DNA of 64,000 bases from Prosthecobacter vanneervenii (GTDB lineage Bacteria; Verrucomicrobiota; Verrucomicrobiia; Verrucomicrobiales; Verrucomicrobiaceae), in NCBI RefSeq assembly GCF_014203095.1, contig NZ_JACHIG010000003.1:372001-436000 (forward strand). The letters are read 5' to 3'. The translations under genes and the position numbers were made by a program. Under the pieces are notes generated by a model. That model searched no databases, had not been told where the DNA came from, and worked only from the letters and a program-made list of their open reading frames with translations. Below, piece after piece: positions 27,999 to 37,760 of this stretch. Positions within the stretch are counted from its first letter, which is position 1. Every line of letters starts with the position of its first letter.

Positions 27999-29269
27999 CA
28001 CGAGAAGCGACCCGTGCTGTTGCCAAAGGAGTCCGTCTCCACGCCCATCTTCTGCGCGATGTCCACAAAGAGATTGCACAGCGGCACTTTGTTGATGCCC
28101 TCGCGCGGCACTTCACGAAATTCGCCGTGCTTGTAGCCGCCGCCCGCCAGGAGGATGGGCAGGTCGGAGTTTTTGTGCGAGTTGCCGTCGCCCATGCCGC
28201 TGCCAAAGAGGACAGTGGTGGAGTCCAGCAGGGTGCGGTCGCCGTCCTTCATTTTGGAAAGACGCGCGACGAACTTGCCGAAATGCTCGATCTGGTACTT
28301 CTCCAGCGTGATGAGGCTGGCGATGGCTTCCGGATCATTGCCGTGGTGGGAAAGGCCGTGCCAGTCCTTCTTGATGCCGAGATGCTGCGGCATGAAGTCA
28401 CCGCCGATCTCCAGCGTAGCGATGCGCGTGCTGTCTGTCTGCAGAGCCAGCGCGATCAGCTCATACAGGATCGGCAGGTCTTCCACCGCGTTGTGGTTCG
28501 CAGGCTTGTCAAAGGGGGCCTTCGGCTTCGGCTGGCTGACCCAGCGCTGGCGCAGTTCCAGGCGCTTTTCCACGTCGCGCACAGAGGTCAGGTATTCATC
28601 CAGCTTGTCCTTGTCCTCCTTGTTCACACGCTTGGAGAGGCGGTTGGCTTCATCCAGCACGGAGTCGAGGATGGAAGCCTGCACCTGGTTTTCCTGCACG
28701 CGGCGTGCCTGGCGCTCCTTGGAGTCGCTGACAAAAAGCTTTTCAAACAACTGCGAAGGATTGGTCACAGGCGGCACACGCACGCCCGACTTCGTCCAGG
28801 CGATCTGGCAGCCGCCATGGATGCCGCCTTCGGAGCCAACGGTCAGCGAAGGAAAGCGCGTCTCAAAGCCGATCTCGTCCGCTAGATACTGGTCAATCGT
28901 CACATTGCCGTCTGGGCGGTTTTGCGCCTCGGAGTTCAGCACGCCGGAAAGGAAGGAATGCACGGCAAAGTGCCCGCCCTTCACGCCATGATCGAGGCCG
29001 CGAAAGACCGTCATGTGGTCGCGGATGTCCCACAGCGGCTCCAGCAGCGTGGTCTTCTCGTAGTCGCGTCCCTTGGTGGTCGGGAAAAGCTGCTTGGTCT
29101 GGTAGCCCAGCAGATTGCCGATGGCCACAAACCGACGCGCTCCGGCACCTGCACCCTTGGTGGCCTTCAAGGCGGAATTGCCACCCACATTCGCGGCCAT
29201 GAGGGAGGGGAGTCCTGGCAGGGCCAGCGAGGTGCCCAGGGATTGAAGGATAAAGCGGCGTCTGTTCAT
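27998..29269 (-). CDS. Secreted DUF1552 (HXXSHH) protein, copy 3
   Basis: A 423-residue protein with a twin-arginine-like start (MNRRRFILQSLGTSLALPGLP) and the classic motif HGLSHH in the second half, then GSGMGDGNSHKNSDLPILLAGGGY. The stop TGA shares its A with the ATG of the DUF1592 gene that follows, so the two are made as a unit. A hairpin (29276-29304) sits six bases upstream of the start codon and could affect translation. Copies 1 and 2 have longer gaps and the opposite gene order. The function is unknown; the metal-binding-like histidines are intact. Confidence 0.9.
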   Translation of the reverse strand: MNRRRFILQSLGTSLALPGLPSLMAANVGGNSALKATKGAGAGARRFVAIGNLLGYQTKQLFPTTKGRDYEKTTLLEPLWDIRDHMTVFRGLDHGVKGGHFAVHSFLSGVLNSEAQNRPDGNVTIDQYLADEIGFETRFPSLTVGSEGGIHGGCQIAWTKSGVRVPPVTNPSQLFEKLFVSDSKERQARRVQENQVQASILDSVLDEANRLSKRVNKEDKDKLDEYLTSVRDVEKRLELRQRWVSQPKPKAPFDKPANHNAVEDLPILYELIALALQTDSTRIATLEIGGDFMPQHLGIKKDWHGLSHHGNDPEAIASLITLEKYQIEHFGKFVARLSKMKDGDRTLLDSTTVLFGSGMGDGNSHKNSDLPILLAGGGYKHGEFREVPREGINKVPLCNLFVDIAQKMGVETDSFGNSTGRFS

Positions 29270-29275
29270 GATTTG

Positions 29276-29304
29276 GGGGTCTGACTACTACGTAGCCAGA
29301 CCCC
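29276..29304 (-). promoter_or_regulatory. Hairpin just upstream of the copy-3 DUF1552 start
   Basis: Arms GGGGTCTG (29276-29283) and CAGACCCC (29297-29304) are perfect inverted copies around a 13-base centre that itself contains the palindrome CTACGTAG. It lies between the esterase-like gene and the DUF1552 gene on the minus strand, with no T-run after it. It may stop upstream transcription or hide the DUF1552 start. Confidence 0.5.
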
Positions 29305-29333
29305 TCAGTGTTGCAGCAGGAAACACGCCCTTT

Positions 29334-30656
29334 TTACTCAGATTTCAGACCTGCGGTGTTGACGGAAATCACGCGATACTGGTGCTTTTTGCCTGCTTCG
29401 GCCTTGGTGTCGGCAAAACGCATCTCCACCAACGGATTGGTAGGAGTGTCGCTGTACTGCAGTCCCTGAAAAATCGGGCGGCCAAAGGGATTCTTCGGCT
29501 GCTCCGGCACAGTCCCGACCTGCTCGCCATCGCGCATGATGATGAAATGCGCCAGACCGCTTTCGAGATCGGCCTCAGCTTTCCAGGTCAGCACGTTATC
29601 CTTCACCTCCAGGCCCGTGGGCGCAGGCGGCGGTGTGGTATCAGCAATCGCGGTGTCTTTGACATAAGTCATCCAGGCTTTGGCGATAGCCTCGTTTGGC
29701 AGCCAGAGCGCCTGGGCCTTGTCTCCGGCAAACTTCTCGGACGGGGTGGCCTCCGTCCCGAGCAGCGGGGCCAGCCAGGCATTCTTGGTAGGCATGGGCT
29801 TCAGCGGGTCGCCGCTCTGTTCGGGAAGGCGCGCGCTGAGGCAGGCGTCCAGCCAGAGGATGGTGAAGTAGCGCTGATTGCCGCATTCGTGGCTGGTGAA
29901 AGGATCCACGGAAATGCCAATGAGTCCCCCCTTGGCACGCACGGCGGTGAAGAACTTTTCATTGGCGGCCCACGCTCCCGCAAACCGGCCCTCCTTGACA
30001 GTCACACCTTCCTTGGTGCCGAGATTGCACATGATGGGCACGCCAGAGATGGCATCCGGCAGCGTGTAGGCCTTGATCGTGGGCCGGGTGGGATTCTCCT
30101 CCAGCAGCGGCACGCCGGAGCGCGGGCAGGCGGCTGCCACGCGATCGGGGTGCAGGATGGTCATGCCGCCGGTCCAGTGGCCACCGCCACTGTGCCCCCA
30201 CAGGGCCCAGGGCACCTTGGAGAGTTCAGGATGACCGGACTTCGCACCGAGATCGGCAAGGGCTTTTTGAAAGGCCTTGTCCGAGCCATTGCGCGGATCA
30301 CACCACATCTGACAATCCGCCTTCTCCGGCTGCTCATAGGAGGGAGCCAGCAGGGCGCAGCCGTGCTTCTTTGCCAGTGCCTGCCAGTGCAGGTCAAAGG
30401 CCCCGGTCAGCCCAGATTTGCAGGAGCCCTCGCCACAGCCATGCTGATGCACGATGACTCCGCGCAGTTTCTTCACCCCCGGAGGCACCCAAACCGTGTA
30501 GTTCACGGGGAAAATCAGTTCTCCTGGGGTGGTCGAGGCTTCATAACGCACCCGGTAGTAGGGCGGATCAGCCGCAGGAAAGACATCATACGGCGGCTGC
30601 TGTGCCAGCAGAGGGGCAGTGAGCGCCAGGAGGGAGAGAAGGGCAAGTGAACGCAT
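29334..30656 (-). CDS. Secreted alpha/beta hydrolase with C-terminal fibronectin-like domain
   Basis: A 440-residue exported protein, signal peptide [18 protein letters not shown] (start 30656 preferred over longer in-frame options because it starts the signal). The hydrolase part has [14 protein letters not shown], nucleophile elbow GHSGGG (S156) and a late His region ([20 protein letters not shown]). Cysteines at C74, C79, C115 and C119 could form disulfides. The last ~90 residues ([24 protein letters not shown]) look like a fibronectin type III fold, common in secreted carbohydrate enzymes. It could be an esterase acting on a polymer; the substrate is not known. It precedes the third DUF1552/DUF1592 pair. 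Confidence 0.78.
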   Translation of the reverse strand: MRSLALLSLLALTAPLLAQQPPYDVFPAADPPYYRVRYEASTTPGELIFPVNYTVWVPPGVKKLRGVIVHQHGCGEGSCKSGLTGAFDLHWQALAKKHGCALLAPSYEQPEKADCQMWCDPRNGSDKAFQKALADLGAKSGHPELSKVPWALWGHSGGGHWTGGMTILHPDRVAAACPRSGVPLLEENPTRPTIKAYTLPDAISGVPIMCNLGTKEGVTVKEGRFAGAWAANEKFFTAVRAKGGLIGISVDPFTSHECGNQRYFTILWLDACLSARLPEQSGDPLKPMPTKNAWLAPLLGTEATPSEKFAGDKAQALWLPNEAIAKAWMTYVKDTAIADTTPPPAPTGLEVKDNVLTWKAEADLESGLAHFIIMRDGEQVGTVPEQPKNPFGRPIFQGLQYSDTPTNPLVEMRFADTKAEAGKKHQYRVISVNTAGLKSE

Positions 30657-30763
30657 GGGAGCAAACCTACACGGAATGAAGTGAGAAAGTTGCATGCATG
30701 AAGAGAAACTGGCACGCCGCACTCGTTTTCCCTCACCCGACCTTTTCACCTGCCATTCCCCTC

Positions 30764-31555
30764 ATGAGATTCCCCGCGCTTCTTTCCCTCCTCATCTTCG
30801 CCGCCACAGCTTCCGCTGAAGACGGCTTCACCGCACTCTTCAATGGCAAAGACCTCACGGGATGGGATGGTGACCCCAAGCTGTGGAAGGTGGAAAACGG
30901 AGAAATCATCGGCACCTGCACCGGACCAGACGCCATGCCGCACAATTCTTTCCTCATCTGGCGTGGCGGCGAGGTCAAAGATTTCGAACTCCACGCCACT
31001 GTCCGTGTGGAAGGCGACAACAATTCCGGCATTCAATACCGCAGCCGCGAGCTGCCAGAGGTCGCGCCTTGGGTGATCACCGGTTACCAGATCGACATCC
31101 ACCCTGCCACCGAGCACACCGGCATGACCTATGAGGAAAAAGGGCGCGGTATCTTCGGCCTCAACGGCACCAATGTCCTGCTCGACCCCGCTGGCGCGCT
31201 TTGGAAGCTCTCCATGCATGAGCCGGTGAAGGTGGACGTCTTGCAATGGAATGAATACACCGTCATCGCCCGTGGAAACCACCTGGTGCACAAGATCAAT
31301 GGCAGGATCACCTCCGAACTGACCGACTGCGATGAGAGCAAGCTTGCCCTCGCAGGTCTGCTCGCCATTCAGCTTCATCGCGGAAATCCCAACAGCGTGC
31401 ACATTAAAGACCTGCGCATCAAGGTGCTGCCGGTGGAGGCCCCGCAGCCGTTTGATGCCGCCAAGCTCCCCGCAGGAGCGCAGAAAATTGAAAAGCCCCG
31501 CACCAAGAGCCCTCAGGGCACCGGACCAGTGCTGCCACCGGCCACCAAGAAGTGA
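30764..31555 (+). CDS. Secreted DUF1080 (3-keto-disaccharide hydrolase-like) protein
   Basis: A 263-residue protein, signal peptide MRFPALLSLLIFAATASA, start at 30764. The DUF1080 jelly-roll opens with GFTALFNGKDLTGWDGDPKLWKVENGEIIG, a signature for the family, followed by FELHATVRVEGDNNSGIQYRSRE and TGYQIDI. Some members of this family cleave 3-keto-glycosides; most are uncharacterised. The Pro/Lys-rich tail is unusual but short. A sulfatase gene follows 13 bases later on the same strand, so the pair may handle sulfated or oxidised glycans. Confidence 0.9.
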   Translation: MRFPALLSLLIFAATASAEDGFTALFNGKDLTGWDGDPKLWKVENGEIIGTCTGPDAMPHNSFLIWRGGEVKDFELHATVRVEGDNNSGIQYRSRELPEVAPWVITGYQIDIHPATEHTGMTYEEKGRGIFGLNGTNVLLDPAGALWKLSMHEPVKVDVLQWNEYTVIARGNHLVHKINGRITSELTDCDESKLALAGLLAIQLHRGNPNSVHIKDLRIKVLPVEAPQPFDAAKLPAGAQKIEKPRTKSPQGTGPVLPPATKK

Positions 31556-31568
31556 TCTGCACCCGCTT

Positions 31569-33062
31569 ATGAAACACCTGCTCGCTCTCTCCTTTCTTGC
31601 CTGTCTTGGCGCTTCATCGGCGGCGGAGCCACCGCCCAACATCATCCTCATGATGGGGGACGACCATGGCTGGGAGGAGACCGGCTACAATGGCCATCCG
31701 CACGTGAAGACACCTGTGCTCGATGACATGGCCGCAACGTGTTTCCGCTTCGAGAATTTCTACGCCGCCCATCCGAGCTGCTCTCCCACACGCGCCAGTT
31801 TCATGACGGGCCGCCACCCAAACCGCATGGGCACCTTCAATCCCGGCTTCTCCATCCGTCCGGAGGAGATCACCATCGCAAAGATCCTTGCCAAAGCCGG
31901 CTACCAGTGCGGCCATTTCGGCAAGTGGCACCTCGGCCCGGTGAAAGCAGAGTCGCCGACGAGCCCGGGAGCGATGGGCTTTCACGAATGGGTGTCTCAC
32001 GACAATTTCTTCGAGATCAACCCGTCCCTCTCACGCAATGGCGGCCCGCCGGAAGTCATCCAGGGAGAAAGCTCCGCCGTGGTGATCGATGAGGCGATCA
32101 AGTTCATTGATCGGGCCCGCAAAGAAAAACAGCCCTTCTTCACCGTCGTGTGGTTTGGCTCTCCGCATGAACCCTACAGCGGTCTGTCGGAGGATCTGGC
32201 CCTCTACGACGATCTGCCCGCCAAATACAAAGACAAGAAGGTCAGGCTCACCTCCAACGAAACCGGAGGCCCAACGACACGACCCCAAGGCGAGGTGCTG
32301 CGTGAACGCTATGCCGAGATCACCGCCATGGACCGCGCCATCGGCACGCTGAGAAAGCACCTCGCGGCAAACGGCCTGCGCGAAAACACGCTGCTCTTTT
32401 ACTGCGGCGATAACGGCACTTCCCCCGATGCCTCGCTCTTCCTGCCGCATCGCGGCGTGAAAGGCCAGGTCTATGAAGGCGGCGTGCTCGTGCCGGGTCT
32501 CATTGAGTGGCCTGCCCGCATCCCCAAACCACGCAGCACCAAAGCCCGTGCCACTACTAGCGATCTCCTTCCCACGCTCTGCGCCCTCACCGGTCAGCCG
32601 CTGCCAGACAGGCCCCTTGATGGCATGGATCTCCTGCCGGTCATCGACGGGAAAGCGAGCGAACGCCCCAAGCCGCTGTGGTTCTGGCAGTTTGATACCT
32701 CCCACCTGCAAAAGGCAGAGCCCTACATCGCGCCTGCTTTGCAAGAAGGCACCACTCCACTGGCCAAAAAGGCCGGAGGCAAGGCCACGCGTGATTTCAG
32801 CAACTTCCGGCACCCGCAAATCACCGATGCCGATTACCTCGGCCCGCGCGCGATCATCGACGGCCGCTTCAAACTGGTGGTGCATGAGCTGAAAAAAGGC
32901 GGAGCCGTAAAACAGGAGCTGTTCGATCTCTTCACCGATCCTGCGGAAAAGACAGACCTCTCTGGCCAGCAGCCTGACACCGTCAAAAAGCTGCAATCTG
33001 GGCTGCGTGACTGGCAGACCTCCGTTCTGCACAGCCTTACGGGAGCAGATTATCAGAAATAG
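31569..33062 (+). CDS. Secreted type I sulfatase
   Basis: A 497-residue exported sulfatase, signal peptide [19 protein letters not shown]. The N-terminal metal site is [12 protein letters not shown]. The activation motif [12 protein letters not shown] has C71, which must be oxidised to formylglycine by an FGE-type enzyme not found here. GHFGKWHLG (substrate/metal) and FYCGDNGT are also present. It probably removes sulfate esters from polysaccharides or glycosaminoglycans in the periplasm. The reading frame is open far upstream of 31569 but overlaps the DUF1080 gene. It lies in the sugar-processing stretch 24.5-41 kb. Confidence 0.93.
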   Translation: MKHLLALSFLACLGASSAAEPPPNIILMMGDDHGWEETGYNGHPHVKTPVLDDMAATCFRFENFYAAHPSCSPTRASFMTGRHPNRMGTFNPGFSIRPEEITIAKILAKAGYQCGHFGKWHLGPVKAESPTSPGAMGFHEWVSHDNFFEINPSLSRNGGPPEVIQGESSAVVIDEAIKFIDRARKEKQPFFTVVWFGSPHEPYSGLSEDLALYDDLPAKYKDKKVRLTSNETGGPTTRPQGEVLRERYAEITAMDRAIGTLRKHLAANGLRENTLLFYCGDNGTSPDASLFLPHRGVKGQVYEGGVLVPGLIEWPARIPKPRSTKARATTSDLLPTLCALTGQPLPDRPLDGMDLLPVIDGKASERPKPLWFWQFDTSHLQKAEPYIAPALQEGTTPLAKKAGGKATRDFSNFRHPQITDADYLGPRAIIDGRFKLVVHELKKGGAVKQELFDLFTDPAEKTDLSGQQPDTVKKLQSGLRDWQTSVLHSLTGADYQK

Positions 33063-33163
33063 CTCATCCCCCCTGCACGCCCCCACCAAAGCCACTTCTC
33101 CCTCTCTTTTATTGTCCGGTTTTTCCATCCCCTGCGAGATACACCATCCGTCGCTCCAACCCT

Positions 33164-36100
33164 ATGATACGTCCAACCGTCCTCCTCCTCACCCTGCTCT
33201 CGCTCGTGACCTTCGCGAGCGCCGCACCTCTCGTCTATGAAGGCACCGAAGGCCCCGGCAAAGGAAAGCACATCGTCTTCCTGGCAGGAGATCACGAATA
33301 CCGCTCCGAGGAGTCTCTTCCCGCCCTCGCACGCCTGCTGGCAAAACATCAGGGCTTCAAATGCACGGTGCTCTTCGACATCAACAAAGACGGCGAGATC
33401 GTGGCTGGAGAGGTGCCGAACATGCCCGGCATGGAGGCGCTGGACACGGCCGATCTCGCGGTGGTCTTCCTGCGCTTTCAGCAGTTCCCCGCCGAGCAGA
33501 TGAAGCACTTTGATGCCTATCTCGCGCGCGGCGGTCCGGTGGTCGGACTGCGCACGGCCACGCATGGCTTCAAAACAACGAAGGACGATCCCTACGCCAA
33601 GTATTCTTTCGACAGCAAAGTGCCGGGCTACGAGCTGGGCTTTGGCCATCAGGTGCTCGGCCAGACCTGGGTGGGCCACTACGGCACCAACCACAAGCAG
33701 AGCACTCGCATCGCCATCGTTCCTGACAAGGCCACCCATCCCATCCTGCGCGGTGTGACAGACATCTGGGTGCAGGCCGGCGGCTATGTGGGCAAGCCCA
33801 CCGATGGCGAGATCCTGACCATGGCACAGCCGCTCAACGGCATGACGAAGGATTCACCTGCAGATACCACCAAGCCGCCGATGCCGAGCGAGTGGACCCG
33901 CACCTACAAGTCCTCCTCCGGCAAAACCGGCCGCGTCTTCACCACGCTCTACGGCACCTCGGAAGACATCACCAATGAAGGCTACCGCCGCATGGTGGTA
34001 AACGGCATCTTCTGGGCGCTCCGTCTTGAGGACTCCATCAAGCCTGACCTGGACGTTTCATTCGTCGGCCCCTTCGAGCCCAACACCTTCGCCGGAGGCG
34101 GCTACGCCCGTGGCGTGAAGCCTGAAATGTATGCAGGCTACGCCTCGGTCATCCCCGCAAACCACAATACCAAAGGCCCCGCAAAGAAGCAGGAAGCCAA
34201 GCCCGCCGCAGCAGCAACCACCAGCACGCCAGCCAAGGTGACCACTGCCACTGGCAAACCCGCACGATACGTGCGCATCGAAATTCCCGGCGACAAACGC
34301 TGCCTCCAAATCGCAGAGATCGAAGTGCTGAGCGCTGGCAAGAACGTGGTCAAGGGCGGCAAGGCCTCGCAATCCACCACGACCAACGGCGGCGTCCCAG
34401 AACGCGCCTTTGATGGCAACAAGAGCCCGGACTGGGGCAAAGGCGGCCAGACTCATACGAAAGAGAACCAGCCGAATCCTTGGTGGGAAGTGGATCTGGG
34501 CTCCAGCCAAGTCATCGACACGATCAACCTTTGGAGCCGCCAGGGCTTTTCAGACCGCCTTGGTGACTTCACGCTCTCGCTGCTCGATGAATCTCGCAAA
34601 CCGGTGTTTGAGATCAAAAACGTCGCCGGACCAGAATCGATGACCATCGATGTGAAAGGCGGCGGCAAGCTGACCTACCTGACCTTTGACGGCAAGCCCG
34701 GCAAACCTGCGGTGAAGTCCGGCGGCGGCGGAGCTCCGGCTGTCAAAGAACCCGAACTGGCCGAAGTGCCTGCAGACTACAAAGACCCGTCTCCCTTCGC
34801 CTTTGGCAAAGGAGAGGTCGTGGCCATCCTCGGCAACGCCCTGCCGGACCGCATGCAGCATGACGGCTGGATGGAGACGCTGCTGCAAAGCCAGCTCCCG
34901 GACATGCAGGTGCGCTTCCGCAACATGAGCACCAGCGGCGACCGCCCCAACAACTACCCGCGCAGCAGCGGTGCCACACACATGACCGACTACCTTCGCC
35001 ATGTGAAGGCAGACGTCGTCTTCGGCTTCTTTGGCTACAACGAATCCTATGACAACAAGCCCGAGGAGTTTCAGAAGCAGCTCGTCGAGTTCGTGAAAAA
35101 GACTCGTGGCAGCAAAGCCAACGGCAAAACCTTCCCGCGCATTGTGCTCTTCAGCCCCATCGCCCATGAAGACACACACAATGTGAACGTGCCAGACGGC
35201 AAAGCGCACAATGCCCAGCTGGAAGCCTACACCAAGGCCACCGAGGCTGCGGCCAAAGAGGCCGGTGTGGCATTTGTGGACCTGTATCATCCTTCCCTGG
35301 AGCTGTTCAAGGCCGCGAAGGAACCGCTCACCATCAACGGCGTGCATCTTTCCATCGAAGGAGATCGCCAGCTGGCGGAGGTGATCGCCAAGGCCCTGCT
35401 GGGCAAACCGGTAAGCGCCTCCGCCTCCATGGAACCGCTGCGCGAAGCCGTGATGGACAAGGACCTGCACTGGTACAACCGCTACCACGCCTCTGACGGC
35501 AATGACGTCTGGGGCAGCCGCTCCACCCTCAGCTTTGTTGATGGCCAAAACAATGCCGTAGTGCTACAGCACGAGCTTTCCATGCTGGACGTGATGACCG
35601 CCAACCGCGACGAACGCGTGTGGGCTCGCATCAATGGCGGCGACAAGAAGATCGACGACAGCAATGTGCCGAAGCCCGTTCCCGTGATCTCCAACGTGGG
35701 CGGCGGCAGCAAGAGCAGCAGCGCGCAGAAGGAAGGCACACTGAAATACATCAGCGGCGAAGAGGAGCTCAAGAATATCGCCATCAAGAAGGGCTTCGAG
35801 ATTCACCTCTTCGCAGAGGAGTCACGCTTCCCTCAGATCGCCAATCCGGTGCAGATGCAGTTCGACACCAAAGGCCGTCTCTGGGTCGCCGCCTGGCCCA
35901 CCTATCCAAAATGGGAGCCGCTCAAGGAGATGAACGACGCTCTGGTCATCCTGCACGATGACAACAACGACGGCAGCGCCGACCGCGCCACGGAGTTTGC
36001 CCGCGTGCAGAACCCTCTGGGTTTTGAGTTCTGGAACGGTGGTGTGCTCGTCACGCGCCAGTCGGAGATCCTTTTCCTGAAGGACACCGACGGCGACGAC

Positions 36101-37636
36101 AAGGCGGACGTGCAGACCATCATGCTCATGGGGCTCGACAGCTCCGACACCCACCACGGCGCCAACAATCTCATCTACGGCCCTGACGGCGGCATCTACT
36201 GGCAGAGCGGCGTCTTCATGCAGCACAATTACGAGCACCCCTGGGGCCCGTCGCTGAACGCCACCGCTTCGGCCATGTATCGCTTCGATCCGCGCCGCTT
36301 CACCATCGCCCTGCATGCGATGAATTCGCCGAATCCGCATGGCACCTCCTTTGACTACTGGGGCTACCAGTACGCCACGGACGGCACCGGTGGTCGTGCC
36401 TACCAGGTGCGCCCTGAAGGCAACGGATTCAAAATGTATGAGCTGCTCAAAAAGGAAGTGCGTCCCGTGACCGCCAGCGAGGTCGTCAGCAGCACGCACT
36501 TCCCGGACGAAATGCAGGGAGACTTCCTCATCTGCAACGTCATCAGCTTCCTCGGGGTGAAGCATTACCACCTCGAGCGCGACGCCGAGAAAGGCACGGT
36601 CTGGGGCGAGCCTGCAGGCGATGAGCTGACCGTGAAAGTCACCCAGGCCGACGGCAGCGTCACCGAGGAGAAATCACGCGGCTTCCTCATGAGCGGCGAC
36701 AAAAACTTCCGCCCTAGCGATGCGGTGTTCGCACCAGACGGCTCGCTCTATCTGAGCGACTGGCACAACGTCATCATCGGCCACATGCAGCACAATGTGC
36801 GCGACCCGAACCGCGATCACACTCATGGCCGCATCTACCGCATCACAGCCACCGGTCGCCCATTGCAGAAAATTGTGCCTATCGACGGCCAGCCGATCCC
36901 CGCGCTGCTGGAAAACCTCAAGCATCCCACGGACAGCATCCGCCATCGCACCCACATCGAGCTGAGCGAGCGTGACACCAAAGAGGTCATCGCTGCCACG
37001 CAGGCCTGGATGAAGCAGTTTGACCCAGGTAAAAAAGAAGACGCGCATCACCTGCTCGAAGCGCTGTGGATTCATCAGCAGCACAACGTGCGAAATTTGG
37101 AGCTGCTGGGCCAGCTTCAGAAGTCTCCTGAACTGCATGCCCGCAATGCGGCCAACGTGGTGCAGCACCTGTGGTTCAACGTGGAGGCCTCCATGCACGG
37201 CGGTGTCATCGCCGGCGAGGTCGAGGAGAAAGCCAAGAAGTCAGGCATCCTCAGCGATACCCCCGAACTCACCACCATCCGCATCGCCACCGTTCCCGAG
37301 CGCATGATGTATGATGTTAAAGAGCTCACGGTGAAGTCCGGCAAGAAGGTGAAACTCACCTTTGCCAACCCCGACTTCATGCCTCACAACATCCTCCTGG
37401 TGAATCCCGGCAAAGCCGATGAAGTCGCCACACAGGCCATGGCTCTCGGAGCCAAAGGCTTCGAGACCGGATTCATCCCCGCCAACACCAACATCCTCTG
37501 GCACAGCAAGCTGCTGGACAACGGCAAGCAGCAGGTGATCGAGTTCACCGCCCCCGCCAAGCCCGGCGACTATCCCTACATCTGTTCCTTCCCCGGCCAC
37601 TACCTTATCATGCGCGGTGTACTGCATGTGAAGTAA
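33164..37636 (+). CDS. Giant secreted fusion: ThuA - F5/8C - SGNH-like - PVC dehydrogenase propeller - azurin-like copper domain
   Basis: A 1490-residue exported protein. Approximate order: signal peptide (1-21); ThuA (35-290, [28 protein letters not shown]); F5/8 type C carbohydrate-binding (365-510, [10 protein letters not shown]); SGNH-hydrolase-like (550-745, with GNAL in place of GDSL and NGVHLS in place of DGxH); PVC-type beta-propeller dehydrogenase (875-1235, [27 protein letters not shown]); a short helical segment; and a type-1 copper domain (1370-1490) with ligands in MPHN, and C and H in [12 protein letters not shown], as in azurin. There is no CxxCH, so copper replaces the haem often seen in this family. 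Probably a sugar-oxidising enzyme that passes electrons to copper; this is inferred. Confidence 0.85.
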   Translation: MIRPTVLLLTLLSLVTFASAAPLVYEGTEGPGKGKHIVFLAGDHEYRSEESLPALARLLAKHQGFKCTVLFDINKDGEIVAGEVPNMPGMEALDTADLAVVFLRFQQFPAEQMKHFDAYLARGGPVVGLRTATHGFKTTKDDPYAKYSFDSKVPGYELGFGHQVLGQTWVGHYGTNHKQSTRIAIVPDKATHPILRGVTDIWVQAGGYVGKPTDGEILTMAQPLNGMTKDSPADTTKPPMPSEWTRTYKSSSGKTGRVFTTLYGTSEDITNEGYRRMVVNGIFWALRLEDSIKPDLDVSFVGPFEPNTFAGGGYARGVKPEMYAGYASVIPANHNTKGPAKKQEAKPAAAATTSTPAKVTTATGKPARYVRIEIPGDKRCLQIAEIEVLSAGKNVVKGGKASQSTTTNGGVPERAFDGNKSPDWGKGGQTHTKENQPNPWWEVDLGSSQVIDTINLWSRQGFSDRLGDFTLSLLDESRKPVFEIKNVAGPESMTIDVKGGGKLTYLTFDGKPGKPAVKSGGGGAPAVKEPELAEVPADYKDPSPFAFGKGEVVAILGNALPDRMQHDGWMETLLQSQLPDMQVRFRNMSTSGDRPNNYPRSSGATHMTDYLRHVKADVVFGFFGYNESYDNKPEEFQKQLVEFVKKTRGSKANGKTFPRIVLFSPIAHEDTHNVNVPDGKAHNAQLEAYTKATEAAAKEAGVAFVDLYHPSLELFKAAKEPLTINGVHLSIEGDRQLAEVIAKALLGKPVSASASMEPLREAVMDKDLHWYNRYHASDGNDVWGSRSTLSFVDGQNNAVVLQHELSMLDVMTANRDERVWARINGGDKKIDDSNVPKPVPVISNVGGGSKSSSAQKEGTLKYISGEEELKNIAIKKGFEIHLFAEESRFPQIANPVQMQFDTKGRLWVAAWPTYPKWEPLKEMNDALVILHDDNNDGSADRATEFARVQNPLGFEFWNGGVLVTRQSEILFLKDTDGDDKADVQTIMLMGLDSSDTHHGANNLIYGPDGGIYWQSGVFMQHNYEHPWGPSLNATASAMYRFDPRRFTIALHAMNSPNPHGTSFDYWGYQYATDGTGGRAYQVRPEGNGFKMYELLKKEVRPVTASEVVSSTHFPDEMQGDFLICNVISFLGVKHYHLERDAEKGTVWGEPAGDELTVKVTQADGSVTEEKSRGFLMSGDKNFRPSDAVFAPDGSLYLSDWHNVIIGHMQHNVRDPNRDHTHGRIYRITATGRPLQKIVPIDGQPIPALLENLKHPTDSIRHRTHIELSERDTKEVIAATQAWMKQFDPGKKEDAHHLLEALWIHQQHNVRNLELLGQLQKSPELHARNAANVVQHLWFNVEASMHGGVIAGEVEEKAKKSGILSDTPELTTIRIATVPERMMYDVKELTVKSGKKVKLTFANPDFMPHNILLVNPGKADEVATQAMALGAKGFETGFIPANTNILWHSKLLDNGKQQVIEFTAPAKPGDYPYICSFPGHYLIMRGVLHVK

Positions 37637-37666
37637 GGCATAAGATTGACTTCTCGTCTGAGATCT

Positions 37667-37695
37667 AGGCGGGCCAGAAATGGCCCGCCTTTTTT
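37667..37695 (+). terminator. Strong Rho-independent terminator
   Basis: A perfect 10-bp stem AGGCGGGCCA/TGGCCCGCCT with a GAAA tetraloop, followed by TTTTT. It begins 30 bases after the stop of the giant fusion and separates it from the paralogous gene at 37761. This is the clearest terminator in the window. Confidence 0.95.
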
Positions 37696-37760
37696 GTCCG
37701 GTCACACCTCCTCATGGGAGATAAAAGAACTGCCCTCCCACGTTCCTTTGCATCCGCCTT

